Notes under the pieces: generated by a model | Told to the model about the DNA's origin: nothing | The model's input: only the letters and a program-made list of their open reading frames with translations | The model's database searches: none | Program-made: the position numbers and the translations under genes | Shown: positions 1 through 10,668 of the stretch, in pieces | Layout: each line of letters starts with the position of its first letter | Numbering within the stretch: position 1 is the stretch's first letter | Source of the DNA: Pseudomonas sp. Irchel 3A7 | Lineage (GTDB): Bacteria; Pseudomonadota; Gammaproteobacteria; Pseudomonadales; Pseudomonadaceae | Direction: 5' to 3' | Length of the DNA stretch: 64,000 bases | Assembly (NCBI RefSeq): GCF_900187565.1 | Contig: NZ_FYED01000005.1 | Span: 248,001 to 312,000 of the forward strand

Positions 1-538
1 TGAGGATTTCGTCGGCGCCGGCGCCTTCGGCCGCCGTACGCAGGATAAAACCACCGGCTTCCTTGATGCCTTCCTTGGCGACGCAATCGCTGACCACTTG
101 CTTGAGGCGTTCGCGCTCGGCTTCGTCTTCGATCTTCAGCGAAATGCCGACATGCGCGGTGCGCGGCATGTACACCAGATAGCGCGACGGGATCGACAAC
201 TGGGTAGTCAACCGCGCCCCTTTGGAGCCGATCGGGTCCTTGGTGACTTGCACCACCAGGCTCTGGCCTTCATGTACCAGGGCGCTGATGCTCTCCACCG
301 CCGGACCTTCGCGCAGGGAAATTTCCGAGGCATGAATGAACGCGGCACGATCCAGGCCGATATCGACAAATGCCGCCTGCATGCCCGGCAATACCCGCAC
401 GACTTTGCCTTTATAGATGTTGCCGACGATCCCGCGCTTTTGCGTGCGCTCGACATGGACCTCTTGCAGGACACCGTTTTCGACCACCGCCACGCGTGAT
501 TCCATCGGCGTGATGTTGATCAGAATCTCTTCACTCAT
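1..538 (-). CDS. rng: Ribonuclease G, N-terminal part (runs off the window)
   Basis: The minus-strand frame starts at the ATG at 538 (MSEEILINITPMESRVAVVE) and stays open to the window edge, giving about 179 residues. This is the N-terminal part of the RNase E/G family, including the S1-like RNA-binding region (GNIYKGKVVRVLPGMQAAFV, then FVDIGLDRAAFIH). RNase G is a cytoplasmic endoribonuclease that processes the 16S rRNA 5' end and degrades some mRNAs. It follows maf by 57 bases, the usual rng-maf-mre order of Pseudomonas. The catalytic DNase I-like domain lies outside the window. Confidence 0.93.
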   Translation of the reverse strand, partial: MSEEILINITPMESRVAVVENGVLQEVHVERTQKRGIVGNIYKGKVVRVLPGMQAAFVDIGLDRAAFIHASEISLREGPAVESISALVHEGQSLVVQVTKDPIGSKGARLTTQLSIPSRYLVYMPRTAHVGISLKIEDEAERERLKQVVSDCVAKEGIKEAGGFILRTAAEGAGADEIL

Positions 539-595
539 GGCAGGATCTCGTTCAGGCATGTTCACGATAATGGCCGCATCTGGTCAGTACGACGC

Positions 596-1192
596 TTAAC
601 GCGCGTTATGGGTTTGCCAACAGGGTATGCCGAAATGGCCGAGCAGTTCCGCGGTTTCGCACAGCGGCAGTCCAACCACCGCCGAATAACTTCCATCGAG
701 CCCGGCGACAAACACCGCACCCAATCCTTGAATTCCATAACCACCTGCCTTGTCCCGCGGCTCGCCGCTGGCCCAGTAGGCCACCGCCTCGTCGCTGTCG
801 ATGGGGCGAAAACGCACCACACTGCGCACCACCCGCGACTCGCAACGCTCACCTTCGAGCAGTGCAATCGCCGTCAGGACTTCATGTTCTTTGCAGGACA
901 ACATCTTCAGCATGGCGCAAGCGTCAGCTTCATCAACCGGTTTGCCGAGAATTTTGCCGTCGAGCACGACAGCGGTATCGGCGCCCAGCACGCAGAACGG
1001 CGCATCGGACACCACCGAATCGCGCCCGGCCGCAGCCTTGCCGCGCGCAAGACGCTCGACATAGGCCGAAGGCGATTCATGAGTCAGAGGGGTTTCATCG
1101 ATGTCCGCACTGATGGCGGTGAAAGGCACGCCGATCTGCGTGAGCAGTTCACGCCGACGCGGCGAGCCAGAGGCCAGGTACAGCCGTTTCAT
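596..1192 (-). CDS. maf: Maf-like nucleoside triphosphate pyrophosphatase
   Basis: A 198-residue protein beginning [17 protein letters not shown], which carries the Maf signature SGSPRRREL at its N-terminus. DADT (about residue 70, in [18 protein letters not shown]) and the later [11 protein letters not shown] segment are also typical. Maf proteins hydrolyse dTTP, UTP or modified nucleotides to monophosphates (house-cleaning). I chose the ATG at 1192 over an in-frame TTG one codon upstream because a GGGAG Shine-Dalgarno sits just before it. It lies between rng and mreD, all on the minus strand. Confidence 0.92.
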   Translation of the reverse strand: MKRLYLASGSPRRRELLTQIGVPFTAISADIDETPLTHESPSAYVERLARGKAAAGRDSVVSDAPFCVLGADTAVVLDGKILGKPVDEADACAMLKMLSCKEHEVLTAIALLEGERCESRVVRSVVRFRPIDSDEAVAYWASGEPRDKAGGYGIQGLGAVFVAGLDGSYSAVVGLPLCETAELLGHFGIPCWQTHNAR

Positions 1193-1235
1193 CAAGACAT
1201 CTCCCTGTCAAATTGGAGGCAAATGCCTGACCGAG

Positions 1236-1727
1236 TTAATTGATTTTGTAGCGTCGACGCAAACCGCGCAAAGCGAAGCTGATCCATGGCCAGAGCAATG
1301 CGCTGACCAGCGCCGGCAATACCAGCGCCAGCGTTGGCTGACGGTTGCCGGTCAGCGCGCTGAGCCATAACTGAACAAGCTGCGCGAGGCCGAAGATCAC
1401 CAGGATCACCAGGCTCTGCTGCCACATCGGGAACATCCGCAGACGTTGTTGCAGTGCCAGCACCAGGTAGGTGATGAGGGTCAGGATCAAAGCGTTCTGG
1501 CCCAGCAGCGTGCCATACAGCACGTCTTCAGCCAGGCCCAGGCACCACGCGGTGACCATCCCGATTTTCTGTGGCAGGGCCAACGCCCAGAACGCCAGCA
1601 GCAGGGCCAGCCATAGCGGGCGAAGGATTTCCATGAATTGCGGCAGCGGCGAAACGCTGAGCAGCATGCCGATGGCGAACGTCAGCCAGACCATCCAGCC
1701 GTTTCGTGAAGCTTTGACACCGACCAT
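1236..1727 (-). CDS. mreD: Rod shape-determining protein MreD
   Basis: A 163-residue, strongly hydrophobic protein with about five membrane segments, the size and position of MreD. MreD is an inner-membrane component of the elongasome that organises lateral cell-wall synthesis with MreB, MreC, RodA and PBP2. Its start overlaps the last base of mreC, indicating translational coupling. Assignment rests on hydropathy, length and the conserved mreBCD order, because MreD sequences are weakly conserved. Confidence 0.9.
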   Translation of the reverse strand: MVGVKASRNGWMVWLTFAIGMLLSVSPLPQFMEILRPLWLALLLAFWALALPQKIGMVTAWCLGLAEDVLYGTLLGQNALILTLITYLVLALQQRLRMFPMWQQSLVILVIFGLAQLVQLWLSALTGNRQPTLALVLPALVSALLWPWISFALRGLRRRYKIN

Positions 1728-2848
1728 TATTCTCGTCCCCCAGTGTTAGCCGGCGCGGAGACAGGCGGTTTGGCAGCAGGCTTCACGGCAGCGGGTTGAG
1801 CCGCCGGAGGCTTGGCAGCGGCGGGATGGGTGGCGACAGGCTTGGCCGGAGTGGCGGCAGCGGGAGCCGTTGTCGGGGCTACCGGGGCTACCGGTGCTGC
1901 TGGCGCCGCGACGGCGGCCGGAACAATGGCGGGTTTCGGCACGGTCGCCGGAATGATCGGTCCACCGCCCTGAGCATCCAGAGACTCCTGAGCCTGCGCC
2001 GCATCATTGGCACGCTCTTCAGCGGTGCGGTTGTCGCTGAACACCAACAGCAGGTAACGGCTGCGATTCAAGGCTGCGGTCGGCACCGCGCGGACAATGG
2101 CGAACGGCTGGCCGGAGTCGTGGATCACTTCCTTGACCGTGGCCACCGGGTAACCTGCCGGGAAACGCTGCCCCAGGCCGGAGCTGACCAGCAGATCGCC
2201 TTCCTTGATGTCAGCGGTATCCGCCACGTGACGCAGCTCGAGGCGTTCCGGGTTGCCGGTGCCGCTGGCGATCGCCCGCAGGCCGTTGCGGTTGACCTGC
2301 ACTGGAATGCTGTGGGTGGAATCGGTCAGTAGCAGGACGCGGGAGGTATAGGGCATCAACTCGACCACCTGGCCCATCAGGCCACGGGCATCGAGTACCG
2401 GCTGACCGAGGACCACACCGTCACGCTCACCCTTGTTGATGATGATGCGGTGGGTGAACGGGTTGGGGTCCATGCCGATCAATTCGGCCACTTCGACCTT
2501 TTCGTTGACCAGTGCCGAGGAGTTGAGCAACTCGCGCAGCCGAACGTTCTGCTCGGTCAGGGAGGCAAGCTTTTGCATGCGCCCCTGCAACAGCAGGTTT
2601 TCGCTCTTGAGCTTTTCGTTTTCGGCGACGAGTTCGGTCCGGCTGCCAAACTGGCTGGCCACACCCTGCCATAGCCGCTGCGGCAGGTCGGTGATCCAGT
2701 AAGACTGCATCAGCACCAGCGACATCTGGCTACGCACTGGCTTGAGCAGTGTGAAGCGGGCATCGAACACCATCAGCGCGACCGAAAGCACGACCAGCAC
2801 CAACAAGCGCACGCCCAGTGAGGGACCCTTGGTGAAAAGCGGTTTAAT
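1727..2848 (-). CDS. mreC: Rod shape-determining protein MreC (probable ATT start)
   Basis: MreC is a bitopic periplasmic scaffold linking MreB filaments to PBP2. The frame shows an N-terminal membrane segment, a coiled coil (ELVAENEKLKSENLLLQGRM) and the beta-rich MreC core, then a long Pro/Ala-rich tail. The first conventional start in this frame is a GTG at 2812, but it has no Shine-Dalgarno and would remove conserved residues. An ATT at 2848-2846 is preceded six bases upstream by a strong GGGAGGAG (2862-2855) and yields (M)IKPLFTKGPSLGV, the form I recall for Pseudomonas MreC. I therefore take ATT as the start. The tail is low complexity and may vary between strains. Confidence 0.88.
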   Translation of the reverse strand: MKPLFTKGPSLGVRLLVLVVLSVALMVFDARFTLLKPVRSQMSLVLMQSYWITDLPQRLWQGVASQFGSRTELVAENEKLKSENLLLQGRMQKLASLTEQNVRLRELLNSSALVNEKVEVAELIGMDPNPFTHRIIINKGERDGVVLGQPVLDARGLMGQVVELMPYTSRVLLLTDSTHSIPVQVNRNGLRAIASGTGNPERLELRHVADTADIKEGDLLVSSGLGQRFPAGYPVATVKEVIHDSGQPFAIVRAVPTAALNRSRYLLLVFSDNRTAEERANDAAQAQESLDAQGGGPIIPATVPKPAIVPAAVAAPAAPVAPVAPTTAPAAATPAKPVATHPAAAKPPAAQPAAVKPAAKPPVSAPANTGGRE

Positions 2849-2991
2849 AAGCCGCTCCTCCCAGGCAAATATTCTCTTTATTCATACGGCATCAAACCGG
2901 CCTGGATGCAGACTGACAGAAGATAAACGCGAACAGGCAGCACTGCAAAGTGCCGCCTGCGCGCTCAACAGCATGAAGGCCATCCGGCGAC

Positions 2992-4041
<1,050 letters not shown>

Positions 4042-4240
4042 CTAGGCAACGCGTGGGTAAAAAAGTGCGGCAAACTCTAACAACGACAGGGATTTTGGGC
4101 AAGGCGCCAATATGTTAAATTGGCCGCTTTTCTGTGCACCAAGCCCCACAATCGCGGCCTTATGACCGTAGAAGTGCGGTAGTGTTCCGACAATCTAACA
4201 CACGGACGCCGTCCGTTTTGTTTTCCACTGGAGAATCCCA

Positions 4241-4528
4241 ATGGCGCTTGAACGCTCCGACGTGGAAAAAATCGCTCATCTGGCCTGCCTTGGCCTCAAT
4301 GATGCCGATCTTCCACACATCACTTCGGCCCTCAACAGCATTCTGGGGCTGGTCGACGAAATGCAGGCGGTCAATACCGACGGTATCGAGCCGCTGGCCC
4401 ACCCACTGGAAGCCAGCCAGCGCCTGCGTGCAGACGTCGTGACCGAGACCAATAACCGCGAGGCCTACCAGTCCATCGCACCAGCGGTCGAAAACGGCCT
4501 GTACCTGGTTCCGAAAGTCATCGACTAA
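4241..4528 (+). CDS. gatC: Asp/Glu-tRNA(Asn/Gln) amidotransferase subunit C
   Basis: A 95-residue GatC, beginning [19 protein letters not shown]. GatC is the small linker that stabilises the GatA-GatB complex. The ATG follows an AGAATCCC leader directly after the divergent mreB promoter region. It is followed by gatA after 16 bases, so gatCAB is one operon. The complex converts mischarged Glu-tRNA(Gln) or Asp-tRNA(Asn) to the amide forms in the cytoplasm. Confidence 0.96.
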   Translation: MALERSDVEKIAHLACLGLNDADLPHITSALNSILGLVDEMQAVNTDGIEPLAHPLEASQRLRADVVTETNNREAYQSIAPAVENGLYLVPKVID

Positions 4529-4544
4529 AGGGAAAGAGCCTGCA

Positions 4545-5996
4545 ATGCATCAATTGACTCTGGCCGAGATCGCCCGCGGACTCGCCGATAAAAAGTTTTC
4601 CTCCGAAGAGCTGACCAAAGTCCTGCTGGCGCGCATCGCCCAGCTCGATCCGCAGCTCAACAGTTTCATCAGCCTCACCGAAGACCTGGCGCTGCAGCAG
4701 GCGAAAGCCGCCGACGCACGCCGCGCCAACGGTGAGAGCGGCGCCCTGCTCGGCGCGCCGATCGCCCACAAGGATCTGTTCTGCACCCAGGGCATTCGCA
4801 CCAGCTGCGGCTCGAAGATGCTCGACAACTTCAAGGCTCCGTACGACGCCACCGTCGTCGCCAAGCTGGCCGCTGCCGGGGCGGTGACCCTGGGCAAGAC
4901 CAACATGGACGAGTTCGCCATGGGCTCGGCCAACGAGTCGAGCTATTACGGCGCGGTGAAAAACCCGTGGAACCTGGAACACGTGCCGGGCGGTTCGTCC
5001 GGTGGTTCGGCGGCCGCGGTGGCCGCTCGCCTGTTGCCTGCGGCCACCGGCACCGATACCGGCGGTTCGATTCGTCAGCCGGCGGCGCTGACCAACCTTA
5101 CCGGCCTGAAACCGACGTACGGTCGCGTCTCGCGCTGGGGCATGATCGCTTACGCGTCCAGCCTCGATCAGGGCGGCCCGCTGGCACGCACCGCTGAAGA
5201 CTGCGCAATATTGTTGCAAGGTATGGCCGGCTTCGATCCGAACGACTCCACCAGCATCGATGAACCCGTGCCGGACTACAGCGCCAGCCTGAACGGTTCG
5301 CTGCAAGGCCTGCGTATCGGTGTCCCGAAGGAGTACTTCAGCGCCGGTCTCGACCCGCGCATTGCCGATCTGGTCATGGCCAGCGTCGAAGCGTTGAAAA
5401 AGCTCGGCGCCGTGGTCAAGGAAATCAGCCTGCCGAACATGCAGCACGCCATTCCTGCGTACTACGTGATCGCTCCGGCCGAAGCCTCTTCCAACCTGTC
5501 GCGCTTCGACGGCGTGCGTTTCGGCTACCGTTGCGCAGACCCGAAAAACCTCGAGGACCTGTACAAGCGTTCCCGTGGCGAAGGTTTCGGGACTGAAGTG
5601 CAGCGCCGCATCATGGTCGGTGCCTACGCGCTATCAGCCGGCTACTACGACGCCTACTACCTGAAGGCACAGAAGATCCGTCGCCTGATCAAGAACGACT
5701 TCATGGCGGCCTTCAATGAAGTCGACATCATCCTCGGCCCAACCACGCCGAACCCGGCCTGGAAGCTCGGCGCCAAGAACAGCGACCCGGTCGCTGCGTA
5801 CCTGGAAGACGTCTACACCATCACCGCCAACCTCGCGGGACTGCCGGGCTTGTCCATGCCTGCAGGTTTCGTCGATGGCCTGCCGGTCGGCGTGCAACTG
5901 CTCGCCCCGTATTTCCAGGAAGGCCGCCTGTTGAACGTTGCCCACCAGTATCAGTTGAACACTGACTGGCATACCCGCACCCCAACCGGCTTCTGA
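4545..5996 (+). CDS. gatA: Asp/Glu-tRNA amidotransferase subunit A
   Basis: A 483-residue amidase-signature enzyme that releases ammonia from glutamine for the transamidation. The catalytic Ser-cisSer-Lys triad is recognisable: Lys in PIAHKDLF (about residue 77) and the serines in [14 protein letters not shown] followed by [12 protein letters not shown]. Length matches the family. The start ATG at 4545 has an AAAGGGAAAGAG leader, and the gene lies between gatC and gatB. Confidence 0.97.
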   Translation: MHQLTLAEIARGLADKKFSSEELTKVLLARIAQLDPQLNSFISLTEDLALQQAKAADARRANGESGALLGAPIAHKDLFCTQGIRTSCGSKMLDNFKAPYDATVVAKLAAAGAVTLGKTNMDEFAMGSANESSYYGAVKNPWNLEHVPGGSSGGSAAAVAARLLPAATGTDTGGSIRQPAALTNLTGLKPTYGRVSRWGMIAYASSLDQGGPLARTAEDCAILLQGMAGFDPNDSTSIDEPVPDYSASLNGSLQGLRIGVPKEYFSAGLDPRIADLVMASVEALKKLGAVVKEISLPNMQHAIPAYYVIAPAEASSNLSRFDGVRFGYRCADPKNLEDLYKRSRGEGFGTEVQRRIMVGAYALSAGYYDAYYLKAQKIRRLIKNDFMAAFNEVDIILGPTTPNPAWKLGAKNSDPVAAYLEDVYTITANLAGLPGLSMPAGFVDGLPVGVQLLAPYFQEGRLLNVAHQYQLNTDWHTRTPTGF

Positions 5997-6006
5997 GGAG
6001 ACACAC

Positions 6007-7452
6007 ATGCAATGGGAAGTCGTGATCGGGCTGGAGATTCACACCCAGCTCACCACCCGGTCGAAAATCTTTTCCGGTAGTTCCACTACCTTCGGTTCCG
6101 AGCCGAACACCCAGGCCAGCCTGATCGACCTCGGCATGCCTGGCGTATTGCCAGTGCTGAACCAGGAAGCGGTGCGCATGGCGGTGATGTTCGGTCTGGC
6201 GATTGACGCCAAGATCGGCCAGCACAACGTGTTCGCCCGTAAAAACTACTTCTATCCGGACCTGCCCAAGGGCTACCAGATCAGCCAGATGGAGTTGCCG
6301 ATCGTCGGCAAGGGCCACCTGGACATCGCCCTGGAAGACGGCACGGTCAAACGTGTCGGCATCACCCGCGCGCACCTTGAAGAAGACGCCGGCAAGAGCC
6401 TGCACGAAGAATTCAGCGGCGCCAGTGGCATCGACCTGAACCGTGCCGGCACGCCGCTGCTGGAAATCGTCTCCGAGCCGGACATGCGCAGCGCCAAGGA
6501 AGCCGTGGCCTACGTCAAGGCGATCCACGCCCTGGTGCGTTACCTGGGCATCTGCGACGGCAACATGGCCGAAGGCTCGCTGCGTTGCGACTGCAACGTG
6601 TCGATCCGTCCGAAAGGCCAGGCCGAATTCGGCACCCGCTGCGAGATCAAGAACGTCAACTCGTTCCGCTTCATCGAGAAGGCGATCAACAGCGAAGTCC
6701 AGCGTCAGATCGAATTGATCGAAGACGGCGGCAAGGTGATCCAGCAGACTCGCCTCTACGATCCGAACAAGGACGAGACCCGTCCGATGCGCAGCAAGGA
6801 GGAAGCCAACGACTACCGTTACTTCCCCGATCCGGACCTGTTGCCGGTGGTCATCGAAAACACGTTCCTCGATGACGTGCGCGCCACCCTGCCGGAGTTG
6901 CCGCCGCAGAAACGCGAACGCTTCCAGGCAGAGTTCGGCCTGTCAGTCTACGACGCCAGCGTGCTGGCCACCAGCCGCGAGCAAGCCGACTACTTCGAGA
7001 AAGTCGCGAGCATCGGCGGCGACGCCAAGCTGGCGGCGAACTGGGTGATGGTTGAACTGGGCAGCCTGCTCAACAAGCAAGGCCTGGATATCGAACAGTC
7101 GCCGGTTTCGGCCGAGCAACTGGGCGGCATGCTGCTGCGCATCAAGGACAACACCATCTCCGGCAAGATCGCCAAGGTTGTGTTCGAAGCCATGGCCAAT
7201 GGCGAAGGCAGCGCGGACGAGATCATCGACAAGCGCGGCCTCAAGCAAGTGACCGACACCGGCGCAATCTCGGCGGTGCTGGACGAAATGCTCGCGGCCA
7301 ACGCCGAACAGGTTGAACAGTACCGCGCGGCAGACGAAGCCAAACGCGGCAAGATGTTCGGCTTCTTCGTCGGCCAGGCCATGAAAGCCTCCAAAGGCAA
7401 GGCCAACCCGCAACAGGTCAACGAACTGCTCAAAAGCAAGCTCGAAGGCTGA
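6007..7452 (+). CDS. gatB: Asp/Glu-tRNA amidotransferase subunit B
   Basis: A 481-residue GatB beginning [15 protein letters not shown], the canonical N-terminus of the kinase-like domain. RADEAK-type motifs near the C-terminus ([20 protein letters not shown]) belong to the YqeY-like tRNA-binding tail. It phosphorylates the carboxylate of the misacylated residue before amidation. The start is 10 bases after gatA, with GAGGAG just upstream. It ends the gatCAB operon and is followed by a REP pair. Confidence 0.97.
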   Translation: MQWEVVIGLEIHTQLTTRSKIFSGSSTTFGSEPNTQASLIDLGMPGVLPVLNQEAVRMAVMFGLAIDAKIGQHNVFARKNYFYPDLPKGYQISQMELPIVGKGHLDIALEDGTVKRVGITRAHLEEDAGKSLHEEFSGASGIDLNRAGTPLLEIVSEPDMRSAKEAVAYVKAIHALVRYLGICDGNMAEGSLRCDCNVSIRPKGQAEFGTRCEIKNVNSFRFIEKAINSEVQRQIELIEDGGKVIQQTRLYDPNKDETRPMRSKEEANDYRYFPDPDLLPVVIENTFLDDVRATLPELPPQKRERFQAEFGLSVYDASVLATSREQADYFEKVASIGGDAKLAANWVMVELGSLLNKQGLDIEQSPVSAEQLGGMLLRIKDNTISGKIAKVVFEAMANGEGSADEIIDKRGLKQVTDTGAISAVLDEMLAANAEQVEQYRAADEAKRGKMFGFFVGQAMKASKGKANPQQVNELLKSKLEG

Positions 7453-7491
7453 CCGGAATGGAGCCAGCATTCAAACCTGGCTCCGTTTTAC

Positions 7492-7580
7492 TGTGGGAGC
7501 GAGCCTGCTCGCGAATGGGGTTTGGCACTCAATGCAAAGTTGACTGTCAGATTGGCATTCGCGAGCAGGCTCGCTCCCAC
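7492..7580. repeat. Inverted REP pair (GTGGGAGCGAGCCTGCTCGC type)
   Basis: Two copies of a 24-bp REP unit in opposite orientation, at 7492-7515 and 7557-7580, form a REP doublet between gatB and the next gene. Each unit is itself an imperfect palindrome (GCGAGCCTGCTCGC). Such doublets are spread by REP-associated tyrosine transposases (RAYTs) in Pseudomonas and can act as terminators or mRNA stabilisers. Further copies of this family are listed below. Confidence 0.92.
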
Positions 7581-7601
7581 TTTTGTTTCGGGAACACTTC
7601 T

Positions 7602-7973
7602 ATGAAGCGTCTATTTGGACTTTGCGCCCTGCTCTCTCTGCTCGCCGGTTGCGCCAGCACCGACACCGTCGATCCACACGGCTACGACAAAACCGGTGTG
7701 GCCTCGTACTACGGTGCCAAACACCAGGGCAAACGCACCGCCAGCGGCGAGCGTTTCGACAAGAATTCAATGACCGCCGCCCACCGCCAGCTACCCTTCG
7801 GTACGCGGGTGAAAGTCACCAATCTGAAAAACGACAGATCCTGCATCGTGCGCATCAACGATCGCGGGCCACATACCCGCGGGCGCCTGATCGACCTGTC
7901 CCATGAAGCCGCCGAACGCCTGGGCATGCTCAAGAGCGGCACCGCACGGGTTCGCGTGCAAGCCCTCGACTGA
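7602..7973 (+). CDS. RlpA-like septal/double-psi beta-barrel lipoprotein
   Basis: A 123-residue exported protein. Residues 1-17 form a lipoprotein signal with lipobox LAGC, so the mature protein should start at a lipidated Cys. The rest is a double-psi beta-barrel: GVASYYGAKHQGKRTASGE, then AAHRQLPFGTRVKVTN, and VRINDRGPHTRGRLIDLS with the conserved Asp of RlpA lytic transglycosylases. It lacks the C-terminal SPOR domain of full RlpA. I chose the ATG at 7602 rather than earlier in-frame codons, which lie inside the REP doublet. Likely acts on peptidoglycan at the outer membrane. Confidence 0.85.
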   Translation: MKRLFGLCALLSLLAGCASTDTVDPHGYDKTGVASYYGAKHQGKRTASGERFDKNSMTAAHRQLPFGTRVKVTNLKNDRSCIVRINDRGPHTRGRLIDLSHEAAERLGMLKSGTARVRVQALD

Positions 7974-8023
7974 ACCACGGAGCCCCGACCATTTTCGGAC
8001 TAGTCGATTTACCCCTGATCAGC

Positions 8024-9085
8024 GTGATCGAATTGCTCAGCGGGCTGGTGCTATTGATCGCCGGCGCCGAACTGATGGTGCGTGGGGCGGTGCGCCTGGC
8101 CGCGCGCCTGTATGTGCGACCGCTGATCATCGGCCTGACCATTGTGGCCCTCGGCAGCAGTGCACCGCAGATGGCCGTGAGCCTGCAAGCGACCCTGGCG
8201 CATAACGCCGACATCGCCGTCGGCAGTGTGATCGGCAGCAGCATTTTCAACATCCTCGTCACCCTCGGGTTGTCGGCGCTGATCATCCCGTTGCGGGTAT
8301 CACGGCAACTGGTGCGCCTGGATATTCCGCTGATGATCGGCGCCAGCCTGCTGGTGTTCCTGCTGGCTTGGAACGAAGAACTGACCCGCGCCGACGGTGT
8401 GATGCTGCTGGCGGCACTGGTGCTGTACCTGGGTTTGCTGCTGCGCCAGTCGCGGCACTCGGCGCGCCCGCATTCGATCAGTTCCGAAGGCACCCAGGCG
8501 CCGTGGGTCAGCAGCCTGCTGATGATCGTCAGCGGCCTGGCGATGCTGGTGTACGCCGGACATTTGCTGCTGGGCGCGGCGGTATCGGTGGCCACCGACC
8601 TCGGGCTGTCGGAGCGGATCATCGGCCTGACCATCGTCGCCGTCAGCACGTCGCTGCCGGAACTCGCCACCTCGTTGATCGCCGCGTTGCGCGGTGAACG
8701 GGAGATCGCCGTGGGCAACGTGATCGGCAGCAACCTGTTCAACCTCCTGGGCGTGCTGGGCCTGACCGCAATGATTGCGCCTGCGCCACTGTCGGTGTCG
8801 CCCAACGCGCTGGATTTCGACCTGCCGGTGATGCTCGGCGTCGCCGTGCTGTGCCTGCCGATGTTCTATTCCGGCTACCGCGTGACCCGCGTCGAGGGCC
8901 TGCTGTTTTTGGGCTTGTACCTGGCTTACGGGCTGCACGTGGTGTCGTTCACCACCGGCATGCCGCTGGCGGGCAAGCTTGAACACCTGATGCTGTTTTT
9001 CGTCCTGCCGGCGCTGGTGGCGTTCTTGCTGTTCACGTCGCTGCGCGCCTGGCGCCGCCAACATCACAAGAGGGAGTTGCCATGA
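8024..9085 (+). CDS. Calcium/sodium antiporter, CaCA family
   Basis: About 353 residues with ten or more hydrophobic segments and the two inverted CaCA alpha-repeats: GSSAPQMAVSLQA with GSVIGSSIFNILVTLG, and STSLPELATSLIAA with GNVIGSNLFNLLGVLG. These are YrbG-type inner-membrane cation exchangers. The start is uncertain. The GTG at 8024 has no clear Shine-Dalgarno, while an in-frame ATT at 7991 follows CACGGAG and would add 11 residues. The gene end overlaps the next ATG by four bases. Confidence 0.9.
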   Translation: MIELLSGLVLLIAGAELMVRGAVRLAARLYVRPLIIGLTIVALGSSAPQMAVSLQATLAHNADIAVGSVIGSSIFNILVTLGLSALIIPLRVSRQLVRLDIPLMIGASLLVFLLAWNEELTRADGVMLLAALVLYLGLLLRQSRHSARPHSISSEGTQAPWVSSLLMIVSGLAMLVYAGHLLLGAAVSVATDLGLSERIIGLTIVAVSTSLPELATSLIAALRGEREIAVGNVIGSNLFNLLGVLGLTAMIAPAPLSVSPNALDFDLPVMLGVAVLCLPMFYSGYRVTRVEGLLFLGLYLAYGLHVVSFTTGMPLAGKLEHLMLFFVLPALVAFLLFTSLRAWRRQHHKRELP

Positions 9086-9459
9086 CCGAAAATAAAAAAA
9101 CCGGCGTTGAAGTACGTCGCCAAGTGATGGGCGACGCCTTCGTCGACCGCGCGCTGGGCAGCGCCACGGAATTCACCCAGCCGCTGCAGGACTTCGTCAA
9201 CGAACACGCCTGGGGCGGCGTGTGGAACCGTGAAGGCTTGCCATTGAAAACCCGCAGCCTGATCACCCTCGCCGCGCTGACCGCACTGAAGTGCCCGCAA
9301 GAGTTGAAAGGTCATGTGCGTGGTGCGTTGAACAACGGTTGCACGGTGGATGAGATCCGTGAAGCGCTGCTGCATTGCGCGGTGTATGCCGGCGTACCGG
9401 CGGCGATCGATGCGTTTCGGGCGGCGCAGGAAGTGATCGATAGCTACCAGAAGCAGTAA
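9082..9459 (+). CDS. Carboxymuconolactone decarboxylase (CMD) family protein
   Basis: A 125-residue all-alpha CMD-fold protein. The conserved core EIREALLHCAVYAGVPAAIDAF contains a histidine/cysteine pair like PcaC-type decarboxylases. The family includes gamma-carboxymuconolactone decarboxylases and AhpD-like peroxidase partners, and no protocatechuate pathway genes are nearby, so the substrate is unknown. The start ATG overlaps the antiporter stop (ATGA), so the two are translationally coupled. AAGAGGGAG supplies the ribosome site. Confidence 0.88.
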   Translation: MTENKKTGVEVRRQVMGDAFVDRALGSATEFTQPLQDFVNEHAWGGVWNREGLPLKTRSLITLAALTALKCPQELKGHVRGALNNGCTVDEIREALLHCAVYAGVPAAIDAFRAAQEVIDSYQKQ

Positions 9460-9473
9460 GCAGGTCCATAGTT

Positions 9474-9539
9474 TTCGCGAGCAGGCTCGCTCCCACAGTT
9501 GGAACGCATTCCCCTGTGGGAGCGAGCCTGCTCGCGAAT
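9474..9539. repeat. Inverted REP pair
   Basis: Units at 9474-9498 and 9514-9539 in opposite orientation with only 15 bases between them. They separate two convergent genes and could form a transcription-blocking hairpin. Confidence 0.9.
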
Positions 9540-9568
9540 GGATCTGAAAACCACCGCAAGTCCCAAGG

Positions 9569-10510
9569 CTAAATCCACCCACCCCACTGCAACAAAAAGA
9601 TCCCGATGTTGGTGGTGACCGCCGCCATCAGCGTGGTGATGACGATGATCGCCGCCGCCAGCTCATGATTACCGTCCGCCGCCCGGGCCATGACGAAACT
9701 GGCGGCCGCGGTCGGGCTGCCGAAATACAGAAACAGAATTCCCAACTCCGCCCCACGAAACCCCCAGAGCCACGCGCCCAGCGTCGCCAGTATGGGCAGG
9801 CCGAGCATTTTCACCAGGCTTGAACTGAGCGCCATTGAACCGCTTTTACGCATCGCCGCGAGCGACAGCGTGCCGCCGATGCAGATCAGCGCCAGCGGCA
9901 AGGTGGTTTGCGCCAAGTATTGGCCTGAGGTTTCCAGCCACCCCGGCAGGCTGATCTTGAAGTAGGCAAAGGGCGCCGCCGCGATCACGCTGATGATCAG
10001 CGGGTTGCTGACCACGCTTTTGCAGATGCTCCACGGATCGGACTTGATCACCGGGCTGTACACCGCCAGCACAATGGTCGACAGCGTGTTGTAGAACAGG
10101 ATCACCAGCGCCGCGAGAATCGCCCCGAGGGAAATTCCGTAGTCACCGTACATGCTTGCCGCCAGCGCCAGTCCGATCACCCCGTTGTTGCCGCGAAAGG
10201 CGCCCTGGGTGTAGATCCCGCGGTCTTCACGCGGACATTTAAGAATCGCCCAGCCCCAGGCAATGGCAAAACACGCCAGGGTCGCGAGGGAGAAATAGAT
10301 CAGCAGCGCCGGTTGCAGCGCGGCGTGCAAGTCGGCATGCAAGATGCCCAGAAACAGCAACGCCGGCATGGTGACGTTGAACACCAGGGCCGATGCAGTG
10401 TGGATGAAGTTATCGTTGATCCAGTCGATGCGCTTGAGCAACACCCCCAGAAACAGCATGGCGAACACCGGTGCGGTGATGTTCAGGGTTTCGAGGAAAA
10501 TTGCCAGCAT
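9569..10510 (-). CDS. AEC-family (auxin efflux carrier) transporter
   Basis: A 313-residue integral membrane protein with about ten hydrophobic segments, beginning MLAIFLETLNITAPVFAMLF. It matches the bacterial AEC/malonate-type permease family, which exports or takes up organic acids. Residues such as GAFRGNNGVIGLALA fit the family pattern. It is transcribed alone, between REP pairs on both sides. The substrate cannot be read from sequence, though the neighbouring sugar-acid operon makes a dicarboxylate plausible. Confidence 0.82.
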   Translation of the reverse strand: MLAIFLETLNITAPVFAMLFLGVLLKRIDWINDNFIHTASALVFNVTMPALLFLGILHADLHAALQPALLIYFSLATLACFAIAWGWAILKCPREDRGIYTQGAFRGNNGVIGLALAASMYGDYGISLGAILAALVILFYNTLSTIVLAVYSPVIKSDPWSICKSVVSNPLIISVIAAAPFAYFKISLPGWLETSGQYLAQTTLPLALICIGGTLSLAAMRKSGSMALSSSLVKMLGLPILATLGAWLWGFRGAELGILFLYFGSPTAAASFVMARAADGNHELAAAIIVITTLMAAVTTNIGIFLLQWGGWI

Positions 10511-10589
10511 GCCGGAGAAGACCTTGAGGTGAGCGTCGTTAGGGGGCTAATGATAAGCCACCGAAGACATCGGCGTCTGGTCGATCGCT

Positions 10590-10654
10590 ATCGCTGGCAA
10601 GCCAGCTCCCACAAGGATTGCGCTGAACCTGTGGGAGCTGGCTTGCCAGCGATG
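10590..10654. repeat. Inverted REP pair, GCTGGC variant
   Basis: Copies of TCGCTGGCAAGCCAGCTCCC at about 10590-10614 and its inverse at 10628-10654. This is a different REP subfamily from the GCGAGC type seen elsewhere in the window. Confidence 0.85.
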
Positions 10655-10668
10655 CAGGCGACGCGGTA

